A DNA stretch of 6,767 bases from JAUVXJ01 sp034430275 (GTDB taxonomy: Bacteria; Chloroflexota; Anaerolineae; UBA7937; B3-Chlor): assembly GCA_034430275.1 (NCBI GenBank), contig DAOUEW010000238.1:1-6767 (forward strand). The letters are read 5' to 3'. Under the pieces are notes generated by a model. The model searched no databases. It was not told where the DNA came from and was given only the letters and a program-made list of their open reading frames with translations. Shown piece after piece: positions 6,490-6,767 of the stretch. Position 1 is the first letter of the stretch. Each line of letters starts with the position of its first letter. A program made the translations under genes and the position numbers.

Positions 6490-6509
6490 AGTGGCGACCC
6501 ATCGCTACT
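6490..6509 (+). promoter_or_regulatory. 8-bp hairpin between stress-protein and aldolase genes
   Basis: AGTGGCGA (6490-6497) pairs with TCGCTACT (6502-6509) around a CCCA tetraloop, with one G-T wobble. It begins three bases after the stress-protein stop. It lacks a T-tract and is followed within 7 bases by the next ribosome binding site. A messenger-stability or attenuation role is more likely than termination. It is short, so chance is possible. Confidence 0.4.
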
Positions 6510-6515
6510 ATAGAC

Positions 6516-6520
6516 GGAGG
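6516..6520 (+). promoter_or_regulatory. Ribosome binding site of the DapA-family gene (long spacing)
   Basis: GGAGG lies 12 bases before ATG 6533. This is longer than usual, but there is no nearer in-frame ATG, GTG or TTG, and the protein alignment fits this start. Confidence 0.55.
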
Positions 6521-6532
6521 TAGATAGACAGG

Positions 6533-6767
6533 ATGATCAAGCCTGAAGGTTCGTGGGTAGCCATCCCTACCCCTTTCACCGAAGAGGACGAGATTGACTA
6601 CGGTGGCTTCCAGAAACTAATCCACTTCCAGGTGCAGCACGGTTCGGACGGCCTACTGCTGATGGGCTCAACGGGGGAATCCCCTTCCCTCACCATGGAC
6701 GAACGCAGGGAGATACTGGACAGGGTGCTGCTCTACGCCGCGGACAAGATACCCGTCCTGGCCGGCA
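6533..6767 (+). CDS. DapA/NanA-family (dihydrodipicolinate synthase-like) class I aldolase or lyase, N-terminal part (3' cut by window edge)
   Basis: The first 78 codons of a TIM-barrel enzyme of the family that forms a Schiff base on a barrel lysine and works on pyruvate-type keto acids. Visible are the opening strand GSWVAIPTPFTEEDEID (6-22), the helix with YGGFQKLIHFQVQHGSDGLLLMG (23-45), and the signature GSTGESPSLTMDERREIL (45-62), which holds the carboxylate-binding loop. In lysine-pathway dihydrodipicolinate synthase this loop is often GTTGES. Here the first Thr is Ser46, a change also seen in N-acetylneuraminate lyase and sugar-acid aldolases. The catalytic Lys and Tyr lie beyond the edge (family length is about 290-300). 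Given the neighbours, a catabolic aldolase, dehydratase or deaminase is more likely than lysine synthesis, but this is inference. The start is ATG 6533. Confidence 0.9.
   Translation, partial: MIKPEGSWVAIPTPFTEEDEIDYGGFQKLIHFQVQHGSDGLLLMGSTGESPSLTMDERREILDRVLLYAADKIPVLAG

Noticed and set aside
5618..6502. Open frame of 294 codons on the - strand across the permease end, the gap and the stress-protein gene
   Set aside because: It covers two well-supported + strand genes and shows no family features. It also crosses the gap, which is mildly unusual, but that is not enough to call a gene.

Overview
This is a GC-rich, gene-dense stretch with every supported gene on the + strand. The window is cut at both ends. 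The substrate-binding lipoprotein carries a long Pro/Thr/Ala/Glu-rich linker after its lipid-anchor cysteine. Such linkers are common in Chloroflexota (Anaerolineae-type) lipoproteins, so a Chloroflexota-like bacterium is my best guess. That is inference from style, not from a marker gene. The gene families themselves are widespread in bacteria.

Layout, left to right: (1) the C-terminal part of a xanthine dehydrogenase/aldehyde oxidase-family molybdopterin subunit (2-754); (2) an FAD-dependent oxidoreductase distantly like MnmG/TrmFO, with an unusual CxxCxxxCP cysteine cluster (810-2096); (3) a 125-base gap holding a 13-base dyad, an orphan near-perfect Shine-Dalgarno sequence and a 19-codon potential leader frame; (4) a family 5 (peptide/opine/nickel type) ABC transporter substrate-binding lipoprotein (2222-3820); (5) an intercistronic GC hairpin, then DppB-like (3881-4810) and DppC-like (4853-5806) permeases; (6) a universal stress protein with an enlarged middle segment (5942-6487); (7) a short intercistronic hairpin and the first 78 codons of a DapA/NanA-family class I aldolase or lyase (6533 to the window edge). 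No gene-free stretch exceeds 135 bases.

The same-strand order and short gaps suggest one catabolic transcription unit or two adjoining ones. The inferred logic is: an ABC importer takes up a small organic, probably nitrogen-containing solute; a molybdenum hydroxylase and a flavoprotein oxidise it; and a DapA-family lyase or dehydratase acts on an acid intermediate. The substrate cannot be read from this sequence. No transporter ATPase gene follows the two permeases, so ATPases must come from upstream, from beyond the right edge, or from elsewhere in the genome.

The points most worth a second look are the start of the first permease gene, which has a near-perfect Shine-Dalgarno sequence but an ATC where the start codon belongs, just after a perfect 11-bp hairpin; the cysteine cluster in the MnmG-like flavoprotein; and the orphan Shine-Dalgarno sequence upstream of the binding protein. 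I see no tRNA, rRNA, CRISPR array, insertion sequence or phage gene.
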